Under the pieces are notes generated by a model. It searched no databases and was not told the origin of the DNA. It saw nothing but the letters and a program-made list of their open reading frames with translations. A DNA stretch of 39,257 nucleotides, taken from NCBI RefSeq assembly GCF_000419685.1, contig NZ_ATTM01000009.1:1-39257 (forward strand). The letters run 5' to 3'. A program made the position numbers and the translations under genes. The stretch comes from Flavobacterium antarcticum DSM 19726. Lineage in GTDB: Bacteria; Bacteroidota; Bacteroidia; Flavobacteriales; Flavobacteriaceae. Shown here piece by piece: positions 17,126 through 24,503 of this stretch. The first letter of the stretch is position 1, and every line of letters starts with the position of its first letter.

Positions 17126-17563
17126 ATGGAAATAGCAGAAATAAGTGTCTCATATTCAACAAGTAAAGAAGAGAAACTAAAAGTCACAAAGAGCAAAGAC
17201 AGCTACGATATTTTAATCTCTAATTGGAATAAAAACACTTTAGAACTACAAGAGGAATTCAAAATACTTTTATTAAATCGCAATAATAAAGTGCTAGGCA
17301 TTTACCCAATCTCTAGAGGAGGAACTGCAGGAACAGTTGTCGATGTAAAGTTGGTTTTTAGTGTCGCATTAAAATGCAATGCAAGTAGCATCATCATATG
17401 CCACAATCATCCAAGTGGAAATCTTAATCCAAGTGAATCAGATAAAGTCATGACAGAAAAATTAAGAAAAGCAGGAGGTTATTTAGACATTGCCCTACTA
17501 GACCACATCATAATTACGAAGTATGGTTTCTTTAGTTTTGCAGATGAGGGATTGATTAGATAA
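17126..17563 (+). CDS. RadC-like JAB/JAMM domain protein of mobile elements
   Basis: This 145-aa protein has the short RadC form common on islands, lacking the N-terminal helix-hairpin-helix of full-length RadC. The JAMM metal site is intact: a glutamate at 43/44 (LQEEFKILLL), HNHPSG with H93 and H95, and D106 in LNPSESD. The family is a putative zinc metalloprotease or DNA-processing protein; despite its name, a repair role is not established. The ATG at 17126 is the only sensible start. It sits between the small-RNA candidate and the OB-fold protein gene, a setting typical of integrated elements. Confidence 0.9.
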   Translation: MEIAEISVSYSTSKEEKLKVTKSKDSYDILISNWNKNTLELQEEFKILLLNRNNKVLGIYPISRGGTAGTVVDVKLVFSVALKCNASSIIICHNHPSGNLNPSESDKVMTEKLRKAGGYLDIALLDHIIITKYGFFSFADEGLIR

Positions 17564-17714
17564 TCCCTCATAATTACTCCACATTTAAAACGGATAGCAT
17601 TTCTGTAGTTATCTGTTTATTTATTAGCTTAAGTAAAACGATGCTTTTTGTGGAGGAATTTAAAAAACGATATGGAGGCAGATAGTATAAATAGCGTTAT
17701 TTAAATTTAAATTC

Positions 17715-17722
17715 TAAATTTG
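17715..17722 (+). promoter_or_regulatory. Candidate -7 element (TAAATTTG) upstream of the OB-fold gene
   Basis: A perfect TAnnTTTG lies about 40 bases upstream of the ATG at 17762. No good TTG element is seen 19-21 bases further upstream, so this is only a partial promoter match. Confidence 0.4.
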
Positions 17723-17761
17723 ACTTCGAAAGAGAGAAAAAACCATTCAAAGTAAATCCCT

Positions 17762-18544
17762 ATGCAAATTCAAAAAATAGCAGATGAGTTCGAAGCATTA
17801 TCAGACACAGGATTTCATAACGTCGAAATACTCGAAACTTGGCTATCTAAATACGATGCAGAGTATCGTCATCAAAAAGCAATTTACAACAGCCTGAAAG
17901 AAAATGGTTCAATTCCATTACTTTCGGAAAGTTTTAAAGATGAATCCATATTTGTTTTGGGCTACGAAATAGTTCAGGAAGTAGTTGAGTGCTCAAAAGA
18001 TGAACCTTTCTTTAAAGAACAAATTGAGATTTACGAAGCTATTAAAAATGATGTTACAAAGTTAAGCTTATGGCTTCAAGAGCACTATTTAGAAACTGAT
18101 GGAAAGCAATCTCGATTAAGAAAATCATTTCAAGATACTAGAAGAATTTCCGGTTATGATTTTACAGTGACATTCATTTTTGGACCACTGAAAAATGTTC
18201 CTCTAGAAATTTCAGAATGGGAATATACTGCCAAATTTCTTGATGTAATAGAACGCTCAAAAAAAATTCAACTTACTGGCATAGTTCAACATATAAATGA
18301 TGTTGAAGTTATTCAACAAAATAGTACTAATAGAAGAACACAATCCATAGTGATTGACCCACAGGATTGTAATTTGAGCACTTTCCAAATTAGTTTCTAT
18401 GAAGATAAGGTACAATTATTAGATAAAATTGAAGTAGGGCAAAAAGTAAAAGTTCTTGTTCAACTTTATGGAAGGAAAGACAAAAAGAATAAGTCAAAAC
18501 ATTATCATGGTCTTCTTGGTTGGGATATTGAAAACCTTAATTGA
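17762..18544 (+). CDS. Island protein with helical N-terminus and C-terminal DUF3127-like OB fold
   Basis: In the 260-aa cytoplasmic protein, residues 1-165 are mostly helical and unrecognised. Residues about 168-258 (KKIQLTGIVQHI, then FQISFYEDKVQLLDKIEVGQ, KVKVLVQLYGR and HYHGLLGWDIENL) follow the strand order of DUF3127, an OB-fold family of Bacteroidetes thought to bind single-stranded DNA. The usual DUF3127 proteins are short and stand-alone, so a fusion to another domain is uncommon. It is the last gene before the island's right boundary and may take part in element maintenance, which is inference. DUF3127 membership is by pattern memory. Confidence 0.6.
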   Translation: MQIQKIADEFEALSDTGFHNVEILETWLSKYDAEYRHQKAIYNSLKENGSIPLLSESFKDESIFVLGYEIVQEVVECSKDEPFFKEQIEIYEAIKNDVTKLSLWLQEHYLETDGKQSRLRKSFQDTRRISGYDFTVTFIFGPLKNVPLEISEWEYTAKFLDVIERSKKIQLTGIVQHINDVEVIQQNSTNRRTQSIVIDPQDCNLSTFQISFYEDKVQLLDKIEVGQKVKVLVQLYGRKDKKNKSKHYHGLLGWDIENLN

Positions 18545-18786
18545 AGTGAAGGAATCAAGCCAATGAAGGAAAGCAAAAATTAATCACTCTTATTTTGTTA
18601 CAGTTGTTGCAACAGTTACAGTCTTACATAACAAGTTTAATATTTTAAAACCTTCCTACAACATTACGACAACATTTTACAAGAAGAATGCAAAGTTATG
18701 AAAGTAAATACAATCCCTAAATTCTTTATGATATTGATTATCAAACCGATGAATCACAATGAAAAGATTTGAAAGATTTATTGAAA
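18545..18786. other. Non-coding right end of the island
   Basis: No gene is seen. The octamer ACAACATT occurs twice 11 bases apart (18,658-18,665 and 18,669-18,676), and a near-palindrome lies in the stretch around 18,602-18,615 (GTTGTTGCAAC). Short phased direct repeats beside an attachment site are what arm-type binding sites of a tyrosine recombinase look like, but this is suggestive only. Confidence 0.4.
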
Positions 18787-18831
18787 TGACTGGCAGTCAA
18801 GAGGTCGTGGGTTCGAGCCCCATCTTCTCCA
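18787..18831 (+). repeat. attR candidate: 3' part of tRNA-Ala(GGC)
   Basis: These 45 bases fit the 3' part of a tRNA: an anticodon loop with GGC, 3' anticodon strand TCAAG, variable loop AGGTC, T-arm GTGGGTTCGAGCCCCAT, acceptor strand CTTCTCC and discriminator A. The T at position 70 would pair as G3-U70, the tRNA-Ala identity mark. The D-arm and 5' acceptor strand are missing, and the sequence to the left cannot pair with the anticodon stem (AATGA instead of CTTGA). This is the duplicated 3' tRNA end that site-specific integrases leave at the far end of an island. The intact tRNA and integrase would lie left of the window. Confidence 0.75.
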
Positions 18832-18837
18832 CTTTTT

Positions 18838-18867
18838 AAACCTTGTGTTTTTCACAAGGTTTTTTTT
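18838..18867 (+). terminator. Terminator following the tRNA-Ala 3' end
   Basis: A perfect 10-bp stem (AAACCTTGTG at 18,838-18,847 with CACAAGGTTT at 18,853-18,862) precedes a T-run. It lies 6 bases after the tRNA fragment, as a tRNA terminator would, which marks the start of native chromosome. Confidence 0.85.
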
Positions 18868-18903
18868 ATGTCAATTTTAGAAAAAAACTGTACAGACAAG
18901 CAC

Positions 18904-18930
18904 AAAAAAAACCTTCATTTCTGAAGGTTT
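18904..18930 (-). terminator. Terminator of the repeat-lipoprotein gene
   Basis: On the minus strand, AAACCTTCA (18,930-18,922), loop GAAA and TGAAGGTTT are followed by T's. It lies about 20 bases after the stop of the lipoprotein gene at 18,952. Confidence 0.85.
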
Positions 18931-18951
18931 GAGTCTATACGAATTTACTTA

Positions 18952-19422
18952 TTATTTTGGTAATGGTGCACCAACGGCAATTTCACATAAATGACCTGCT
19001 TGACCGTGTGGCGGATTCATTCCGGGTTTAGTAGCGACCGTTCCTGACGACATATCTACAGGAGACACAGAAGCCTGACCTTGTGGAGCAGCTTGTTGCA
19101 TTGGAGCCGGAGTAGGCATCGTTCCTTTTGGCGAATTCAATGGAGCACCAACAGCGATGTCGCAACGGTGATTAGGCTGTCCATGTGCTGGATTCATTCC
19201 AGCGGCAACCTGAACTGGAGTAGCTTGATTTTGAGCGGGAGCCGGCGTTTGAACCGTTTGTGTATTCCCAGTTTGAACATCAAATTGCTGTTCCATACTT
19301 GTTCCTTCTGGAGAAGCTACTTCAGTGACCGGCGTTTCAGTGCTTTCCTGTGGTTGTAATTCTTTTTTGCAAGAGATAAATAATAGAGAAGCTAAAAATG
19401 CACTAGCTAGTATTGTTTTCAT
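18952..19422 (-). CDS. Lipoprotein with two GMNPxHGQxxHxCxIxVGAPL repeats
   Basis: The protein has about 156 aa if started at the ATG at 19,422 (one two codons upstream is equally possible). MKTILASAFLASLLFISC is a lipoprotein signal with the lipobox cysteine at 18. A Pro/Gln/Thr-rich linker leads to two copies of a short motif, GMNPAHGQPNHRCDIAVGAP and GMNPPHGQAGHLCEIAVGAP, the second at the extreme C-terminus. Each motif holds conserved His and Cys that could bind a metal or form a disulfide. I recall the motif in other Flavobacteria, also without known function. A TATATTTG -7 element lies at 19,465-19,458 and a terminator follows. Confidence 0.8.
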   Translation of the reverse strand: MKTILASAFLASLLFISCKKELQPQESTETPVTEVASPEGTSMEQQFDVQTGNTQTVQTPAPAQNQATPVQVAAGMNPAHGQPNHRCDIAVGAPLNSPKGTMPTPAPMQQAAPQGQASVSPVDMSSGTVATKPGMNPPHGQAGHLCEIAVGAPLPK

Positions 19423-19457
19423 GTTCATAGTTGAAGAAGTTTAAATTTTAACAGCTT

Positions 19458-19465
19458 CAAATATA
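19458..19465 (-). promoter_or_regulatory. -7 element TATATTTG for the repeat lipoprotein
   Basis: This is a perfect TAnnTTTG on the minus strand, 35-40 bases before the start codon. No clear TTG is found at the ideal distance upstream, so the -33 element is weak. Confidence 0.5.
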
Positions 19466-19610
19466 GCGGTTAATAATTGCTATTTAAAAATATTAACAGA
19501 AAAAGATGCCAAGTAGGAGAACTAACTTAATAAAATCAGTGTTTTTAAAACAAATTTTGCTTCACAATAAACGCTTATATTACCGAAATAGCCTGTTTTC
19601 ACAAAATAAA

Positions 19611-19645
19611 AAAACCTTAACTATACAATTGATAGTTAAGGTTTT
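19611..19645 (-). terminator. Terminator after tRNA-Met
   Basis: A 14-bp perfect stem (AAAACCTTAACTAT and its complement, 7-base loop) ends in a T-run on the minus strand, 5 bases downstream of the tRNA 3' end. Confidence 0.85.
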
Positions 19646-19650
19646 AAGAG

Positions 19651-19724
19651 TGGTCCCACTTGGAATCGAACCAAGCACCTACTGATTATGAGTCAGTTGC
19701 TCTAACCGAATGAGCTATAGGACC
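19651..19724 (-). tRNA. tRNA-Met (CAT)
   Basis: The 74-nt cloverleaf is complete on the minus strand: acceptor GGTCCTA with TGGGACC (one G-T), D-arm GCTC...GAGC, anticodon stem ACTGA/TCAGT with loop CTCATAA (anticodon CAT), variable loop AGGTG, T-arm CTTGG-TTCGATT-CCAAG and discriminator A; CCA is not encoded. Acceptor and anticodon stems resemble elongator tRNA-Met. A CAT anticodon can also belong to tRNA-Ile after lysidine modification, which is less likely here. Confidence 0.9.
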
Positions 19725-19737
19725 AAAGTTGAGGTTG

Positions 19738-19768
19738 CAATATTACGGTTATTTTAGGTTTGTTGCAA
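19738..19768 (-). promoter_or_regulatory. Promoter of tRNA-Met
   Basis: The minus strand has TTG (19,768-19,766), 20 bases and TAATATTG (19,745-19,738), one base off TAnnTTTG, placed about 14 bases before the mature tRNA 5' end. Confidence 0.6.
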
Positions 19769-19824
19769 CTATTTTTCGGCAAAAATAGCATCGTTTTTCT
19801 ATTAAATTACTAGAATTCTAAACA

Positions 19825-20226
19825 CTATTTATTCTCTTGGCACAACTCAATTAAAACGCCATTTGTTCCTTTGGGATGCAGAAAAGCAACTAACTTATTA
19901 TCAGCACCTTTTTTCGGTATTGGGTTTAATACTGTAAATCCTTCTTCTTGCAATCGAGCAATTTCTGACGTAATATCTTCGACGTCAAATGCGATATGGT
20001 GAATGCCTTCACCCTTTTTTTCTAAAAATTTTGCAATAGGACTTTCAGAATTAGTCGCTTCTAAAAGTTCAATTTTATTAGGTCCATTCATAAAAAAAGA
20101 AGTTTTAACACCTTCACTTGCTACTTCTTCAAATTTGTACGGTGGTGCTCCAAATAATTTTTCAAAAAGCGCATTGGAAACTTCTAAATCCTTCACTGCA
20201 ATCCCTATATGTTCGATCTTTCTCAT
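19825..20226 (-). CDS. mce: Methylmalonyl-CoA epimerase
   Basis: This 133-aa protein of the vicinal oxygen chelate fold interconverts (2R)- and (2S)-methylmalonyl-CoA in the route linking propionyl-CoA and succinyl-CoA. The start MRKIEHIGIAVKDLEVSNAL matches the family N-terminus with metal ligand His5; an ATG 13 codons upstream is rejected. Further hallmark stretches are KIELLEATNSESPIAKFLEK, GIHHIAFDVEDI (metal His) and VLIELCQ with the catalytic or metal-binding Glu. The length is normal. It is a single-gene unit between tRNA-Met and ahcY on the minus strand. Confidence 0.9.
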   Translation of the reverse strand: MRKIEHIGIAVKDLEVSNALFEKLFGAPPYKFEEVASEGVKTSFFMNGPNKIELLEATNSESPIAKFLEKKGEGIHHIAFDVEDITSEIARLQEEGFTVLNPIPKKGADNKLVAFLHPKGTNGVLIELCQENK

Positions 20227-20428
20227 AAAATAAATTTTAGGACAAAGTTCGCAAACATTTTTCAAATAAAAGAAATATTAATCAGTTGACTCTATTCCTA
20301 CTTTTTTAAGCAACTAATTATAAAATAAGTAGACCTGTTTTTGACCTAAATACTTCAAATTGTTAAACTTATAATACTAAACAATTCATAAATCCAGCAT
20401 ATTGTGGCATATTTTTAAAGTTATTGCG

Positions 20429-20436
20429 TAAATTTG
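20429..20436 (+). promoter_or_regulatory. -7 element TAAATTTG of ahcY
   Basis: This is a perfect TAnnTTTG with an expected start point near 20,442, about 25 bases before the ATG at 20468. A TTG 24 bases upstream (20,402-20,404) is a little too far, so the -33 element is uncertain. Confidence 0.55.
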
Positions 20437-20467
20437 CACCGAAATTAGATAATATAAAAAAAGATAA

Positions 20468-21784
20468 ATGAGTACTACAACAATGCCTTTTGTGGCTTTC
20501 AAAGTAAAAGACATCTCTCTTGCAGCATGGGGAAGAAAAGAAATTGAATTAGCTGAAGCTGAAATGCCAGGTTTAATGGCGCTTCGTTCAGAATATAAAA
20601 ACGAACAACCTTTAAAAGGCGCTCGTATTGCAGGATGTTTGCACATGACTATACAAACTGCGGTTTTAATTGAAACATTAATTGCTCTTGGTGCTGACGT
20701 AACTTGGAGTTCTTGTAATATTTTTTCTACACAAGATCAAGCTGCTGCTGCAATCGCTGCTGCTGGAATTCAAGTGTATGCCTGGAAAGGTTTGAACGAT
20801 GAAGATTTTGACTGGTGTATTGAGCAAACTTTATTCTTTGGTGAAGACAGACAACCATTAAATATGATTCTTGACGATGGTGGAGATTTGACAAATATGG
20901 TTATTGACCGTTATCCACATTTAGTTGCTGGAATTAAAGGACTATCTGAAGAAACTACAACAGGAGTTCACAGGCTTTACGAAAGAGTAAAAGCGGGAAC
21001 ATTACCAATGCCGGCAATCAACGTAAATGATTCAGTTACAAAATCTAAATTTGACAATAAATACGGATGTAAAGAATCAGCTGTTGATGCAGTTCGTCGT
21101 GCAACTGATTTGATGTTGGCTGGAAAAAGAGTAATTGTTTGTGGATACGGTGACGTAGGAAAAGGAACTGCTGCTTCATTTAGAGGTGCAGGTTCTATTG
21201 TGACGGTTACTGAAATTGACCCAATTTGTGCTTTACAAGCAGCAATGGACGGTTATGAAGTTAAGAAATTAAATACTGTAGTTGGAAATGCTGATATTAT
21301 CATCACAACGACAGGAAATAAAGACATCGTTCTTGGTTCTCACTTCGAGCAAATGAAAGATAAAACGGTTGTTTGCAATATCGGACACTTTGATAACGAA
21401 ATTGACATGGCTTGGTTGAATAAAAACCACGGCAGTTCAAAAGTGGAGATCAAACCACAAGTAGACAAATATACGATCAACGGAAATGACATCATTTTAT
21501 TAGCTGAAGGTCGTTTGGTAAATCTGGGTTGTGCTACAGGTCACCCAAGTTTTGTAATGAGTAATTCATTTACAAACCAAACTTTAGCGCAAATTGAATT
21601 GTGGAAAAACAGTGCTAATTACGACAACGACGTTTATATGTTGCCAAAACATTTAGATGAAAAAGTAGCTATGTTGCACCTTGCAAAATTAGGTGTTGAA
21701 TTAGAAACTTTACGCGACGATCAAGCAGCTTACATTGGAGTTCCTGTTGAAGGACCTTTCAAACCAGAATATTACAGATACTAA
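20468..21784 (+). CDS. ahcY: Adenosylhomocysteinase (S-adenosylhomocysteine hydrolase)
   Basis: This 438-aa NAD-dependent cytosolic enzyme splits S-adenosylhomocysteine into adenosine and homocysteine, closing the activated methyl cycle and relieving methyltransferase inhibition. Family signatures are seen throughout: [32 protein letters not shown], the NAD-binding [26 protein letters not shown] and a C-terminal end FKPEYYRY carrying the conserved Lys-Tyr region that closes the partner subunit's site. The length is typical of bacterial enzymes. It stands alone, with a promoter upstream and a terminator at 21,822-21,850. Confidence 0.98.
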   Translation: MSTTTMPFVAFKVKDISLAAWGRKEIELAEAEMPGLMALRSEYKNEQPLKGARIAGCLHMTIQTAVLIETLIALGADVTWSSCNIFSTQDQAAAAIAAAGIQVYAWKGLNDEDFDWCIEQTLFFGEDRQPLNMILDDGGDLTNMVIDRYPHLVAGIKGLSEETTTGVHRLYERVKAGTLPMPAINVNDSVTKSKFDNKYGCKESAVDAVRRATDLMLAGKRVIVCGYGDVGKGTAASFRGAGSIVTVTEIDPICALQAAMDGYEVKKLNTVVGNADIIITTTGNKDIVLGSHFEQMKDKTVVCNIGHFDNEIDMAWLNKNHGSSKVEIKPQVDKYTINGNDIILLAEGRLVNLGCATGHPSFVMSNSFTNQTLAQIELWKNSANYDNDVYMLPKHLDEKVAMLHLAKLGVELETLRDDQAAYIGVPVEGPFKPEYYRY

Positions 21785-21821
21785 ATAATTGTAAATTCTT
21801 GATTTACAATTTCAGATTAGG

Positions 21822-21850
21822 AACCCTTACAGCAATGTGAGGGTTTTTTT
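21822..21850 (+). terminator. Terminator of ahcY
   Basis: A 10-bp stem (AACCCTTACA at 21,822-21,831 with TGTGAGGGTT at 21,836-21,845, one wobble) with a GCAA tetraloop is followed by a T-run. Confidence 0.9.
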
Positions 21851-21923
21851 ATGAGAAAATATTTGTGTTTTACGTTCATGTGTTAAACAGCATTTTCTTC
21901 AAAAAAATGAACTTTTGGACAAA

Positions 21924-21956
21924 CAAAAAACCCCAATCCTTGCAGATTGGGGTTTT
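21924..21956 (-). terminator. Terminator of the rplU-rpmA operon
   Basis: A 12-bp perfect stem (AAAACCCCAATC and complement, 6-base loop) has a T-run on the minus strand, 21 bases after the rpmA stop. It may also stop rightward transcription. Confidence 0.9.
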
Positions 21957-21977
21957 GTTATGATATGAAATCAACGA

Positions 21978-22238
21978 TTATGCTTCGAATGGAAGGATAG
22001 AAACGTATGATTTATTATCTCTTTTCTTTTGGAACTTCACTAATCCATCAACTCTTGCATGTAAAGTATGATCTTTACTGATGTAAACGTTTTCACCTGG
22101 ATTATGTTTTGAACCTCTTTGTCTTACAATGATATTTCCAGCGATTGCAGCTTGTCCACCATAAATCTTAACACCTAAACGTTTTGATTCTGATTCTCTA
22201 CCATTCTTGGAACTACCGACACCTTTTTTGTGAGCCAT
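21978..22238 (-). CDS. rpmA: 50S ribosomal protein L27
   Basis: The 86-aa protein begins [20 protein letters not shown], the conserved N-terminus that reaches toward the peptidyl transferase centre, with no cleavable Firmicutes-type extension. The motifs [20 protein letters not shown] and [11 protein letters not shown] follow. It is co-transcribed with rplU 30 bp upstream. Confidence 0.98.
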   Translation of the reverse strand: MAHKKGVGSSKNGRESESKRLGVKIYGGQAAIAGNIIVRQRGSKHNPGENVYISKDHTLHARVDGLVKFQKKRDNKSYVSILPFEA

Positions 22239-22268
22239 GACGTATGAGTTTTATATTGTTAATATTAA

Positions 22269-22913
22269 TTAAACTGCTCTACCGCCGTTTAATTCGTCTT
22301 GTAATTTTTTTAATTCGTCCATTTTACCATCAGCAGCTAATTGAGCTTGTTGTGGCCAAGTTGTAGGATCTAAATGAGACAACTGAGAAGTTGATGCGTC
22401 TAAAATTTCTTTAACCGCTTCTACTTTAGCTTTCGCTAATTTAGAAAAAGTAGTAATTCCAGCTTCAGTCAATGCTTCAGCAGCTTTTGGTCCGATTCCT
22501 TCAACAAGTGTCAAATCATCTGATTTTTTTGCTTTTGGAGCTTTCGCTTCTGCAGTCTTTTCAGCTTTTGGCTCTGACTTAGCAGTTGCTTTTTTAGTTC
22601 CACCAACAGAAATTCCAGAGATTTGGATTTGAGTCAAATACTGACGGTGTCCGTTTCTCTTTTTGTAACCTTTTCTTCTTTTCTTTTTGAAAACGATTAC
22701 TTTATCTCCTTTTAAGTGTTGTAACACTGTAGCTTCAACAGAAGCTCCTTCTACAGCCGGGGCGCCTAAAGTGATTGTGCCAGCGTCGTCTAACAAAAGA
22801 ACTTTTGCAAATGAAATTGCATCTCCTTCTTTGTCAGCCAAACGGTTCACATAAACCTTTAAGTCTTTGCTTACTTTAAATTGTTGCCCTGCTATCTCTA
22901 CGATTGCGTACAT
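22269..22913 (-). CDS. rplU: 50S ribosomal protein L21 with C-terminal helix-hairpin-helix extension
   Basis: In the 214-aa protein, residues 1-103 are canonical L21 (MYAIVEIAGQQFKVSKDLKV; KKKRRKGYKKRNGHRQ; LTQIQISGI), which binds 23S rRNA. An Ala/Lys-rich linker and a helix-hairpin-helix-like domain follow (DDLTLVEGIGPKAAEALTEA, then GITTFSKLAKAKVEAVKEIL), roughly doubling the usual 100 aa. I recall the same extension in other Flavobacteriia, so it is a lineage trait and not an error; the tail probably binds nucleic acid. It is first in the rplU-rpmA operon with a textbook promoter at 22,945-22,974. Confidence 0.95.
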   Translation of the reverse strand: MYAIVEIAGQQFKVSKDLKVYVNRLADKEGDAISFAKVLLLDDAGTITLGAPAVEGASVEATVLQHLKGDKVIVFKKKRRKGYKKRNGHRQYLTQIQISGISVGGTKKATAKSEPKAEKTAEAKAPKAKKSDDLTLVEGIGPKAAEALTEAGITTFSKLAKAKVEAVKEILDASTSQLSHLDPTTWPQQAQLAADGKMDELKKLQDELNGGRAV

Positions 22914-22944
22914 AACAATGATGTTTAGTTAATTTTTAAGGTTG

Positions 22945-22974
22945 CAAATATACAACTTATTATTATAATAGCAA
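22945..22974 (-). promoter_or_regulatory. Promoter of rplU-rpmA
   Basis: On the minus strand TTG (22,974-22,972), 19 bases and TATATTTG (22,952-22,945) match the Bacteroidetes consensus fully, about 32 bases before the rplU ATG. It serves as the reference promoter of this window. Confidence 0.8.
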
Positions 22975-23167
22975 TTGCATTGAAAAAAATAATTTTAGAA
23001 AATAATTTTTACTTCGAAATCGCCGTAATTAAGTAGCAAACATACGTCCGAAACTGAATTTAATTTGACCAAAATAGATAGATCGTATAAAAAAACTTAA
23101 ATTTGTTGTAACAATAAATCGGTTTGACATACTTATACCTTAAACCAGTAACAAATTATTAATAGTT

Positions 23168-24493
23168 ATGAAAAAATCATTAATGGCTTTGAGTTCAGTT
23201 CTCATGCTTGGAGGTGTAGCTTCAGCTCAAAATGTAAATTTTGAGGAGTACACTCTAGAAAATGGTCTTCATGTTATTTTACATCAAGACAAATCAGCTC
23301 CCGTAGTAATTACATCTGTAATGTATCACGTAGGTGCTAAAGACGAAAATCCAGAACGTACAGGATTTGCCCACTTTTTTGAACACCTTTTGTTTGAAGG
23401 AACAGAAAACATCAAACGTGGTGAGTGGTTCAAAATAGTTTCAGGGAATGGCGGAACGAATAACGCCAATACTTCTGACGACAGAACGTACTACTACGAA
23501 GTGTTCCCTTCTAACAGTTTAGAATTAGGTTTATGGATGGAATCAGAGCGATTAATGCATCCTGTGATTAACCAAATTGGTGTAAACACACAAAATGAAG
23601 TAGTTAAAGAAGAGAAAAGACTGCGTGTTGACAACTCTCCTTACGGAAACTTGTTTACTGCTGTAAAAGAGAATCTGTTTACAAAACACCCTTACCGTTG
23701 GGCTCCAATTGGGTCAATGGAACATTTAGATGCTGCTACTTTAGAAGAGTTTCAAGCATTTAACAAAAAATTCTATGTGCCTAATAATGCTGTTTTAATC
23801 GTTGCTGGTGATATTGATCCAGCTCAAACAATTAAATGGGTTAATAAATATTTTGGATCTATTCCAAGAGGTGCAGAAGTAAAAAAGCAAACATTTGTTG
23901 AAGAACCAATCACGAAACAAATCAATGCAACATTCGAAGATCCGAACATTCAGTTGCCAATGGTGATTCAAGCGTACCGAACTCCGTCAATGAAAACAAG
24001 AGATGCTAAAGTTTTAGACATGATCTCAACGATTTTAAGCGATGGTAAAAGCTCTCGTTTGTACAAAAAGTTAGTAGACGAGAAAAAATTAGCTTTACAA
24101 GTTGGTGCTTTCAACAACAGTCAGGAAGATTATGGAATGTACTTAATTTACGGAATTCCAATGGGAGAAACTACTTCTGCAACCTTAACTGCTAACATCG
24201 ACGAAGAGATCAAAAAAATCCAAACAGAATTAATTTCTGAAAGAGATTTTCAAAAACTAAAAAATGTTTACGACAACCAGTATGTAAACAGCAATACAAG
24301 CATTGAAGGTATCGCAGAAAATTTAGCTTCTTATTACCTTTTATACGGTGATGTGAATTTAATCAATACTGAAATTGAAATTTACCGTTCAATTACACGT
24401 GAAGAAATTAAAGAAGTAGCGAATAAATATTTAAATCCAAACCAACGTTTGCTTTTAGATTATGTTCCTGCTAAAGATAAAGCGACAAAATAA
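23168..24493 (+). CDS. M16 family zinc peptidase, catalytic member of a pair
   Basis: The 441-aa protein has a signal peptide (MKKSLMALSSVLMLGGVASA) and is therefore periplasmic or envelope-located. The inverted zinc motif HFFEH at residues 69-73, with a downstream Glu in NEVVKEEKR, marks it as an active M16 (pitrilysin/processing-peptidase type) protease that degrades peptides inside a closed chamber. The length matches single-cassette M16B proteins, which work as heterodimers. Its partner gene starts 10 bp downstream. The upstream 254-bp gap contains no other gene; its promoter is not clear. Confidence 0.92.
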   Translation: MKKSLMALSSVLMLGGVASAQNVNFEEYTLENGLHVILHQDKSAPVVITSVMYHVGAKDENPERTGFAHFFEHLLFEGTENIKRGEWFKIVSGNGGTNNANTSDDRTYYYEVFPSNSLELGLWMESERLMHPVINQIGVNTQNEVVKEEKRLRVDNSPYGNLFTAVKENLFTKHPYRWAPIGSMEHLDAATLEEFQAFNKKFYVPNNAVLIVAGDIDPAQTIKWVNKYFGSIPRGAEVKKQTFVEEPITKQINATFEDPNIQLPMVIQAYRTPSMKTRDAKVLDMISTILSDGKSSRLYKKLVDEKKLALQVGAFNNSQEDYGMYLIYGIPMGETTSATLTANIDEEIKKIQTELISERDFQKLKNVYDNQYVNSNTSIEGIAENLASYYLLYGDVNLINTEIEIYRSITREEIKEVANKYLNPNQRLLLDYVPAKDKATK

Positions 24494-24503
24494 GACATAC
24501 ATC

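Noticed and set aside
18787..18831. Functional tRNA gene
   Set aside because: The D-arm, 5' acceptor strand and 5' half of the anticodon stem are missing; only the 3' part is present.
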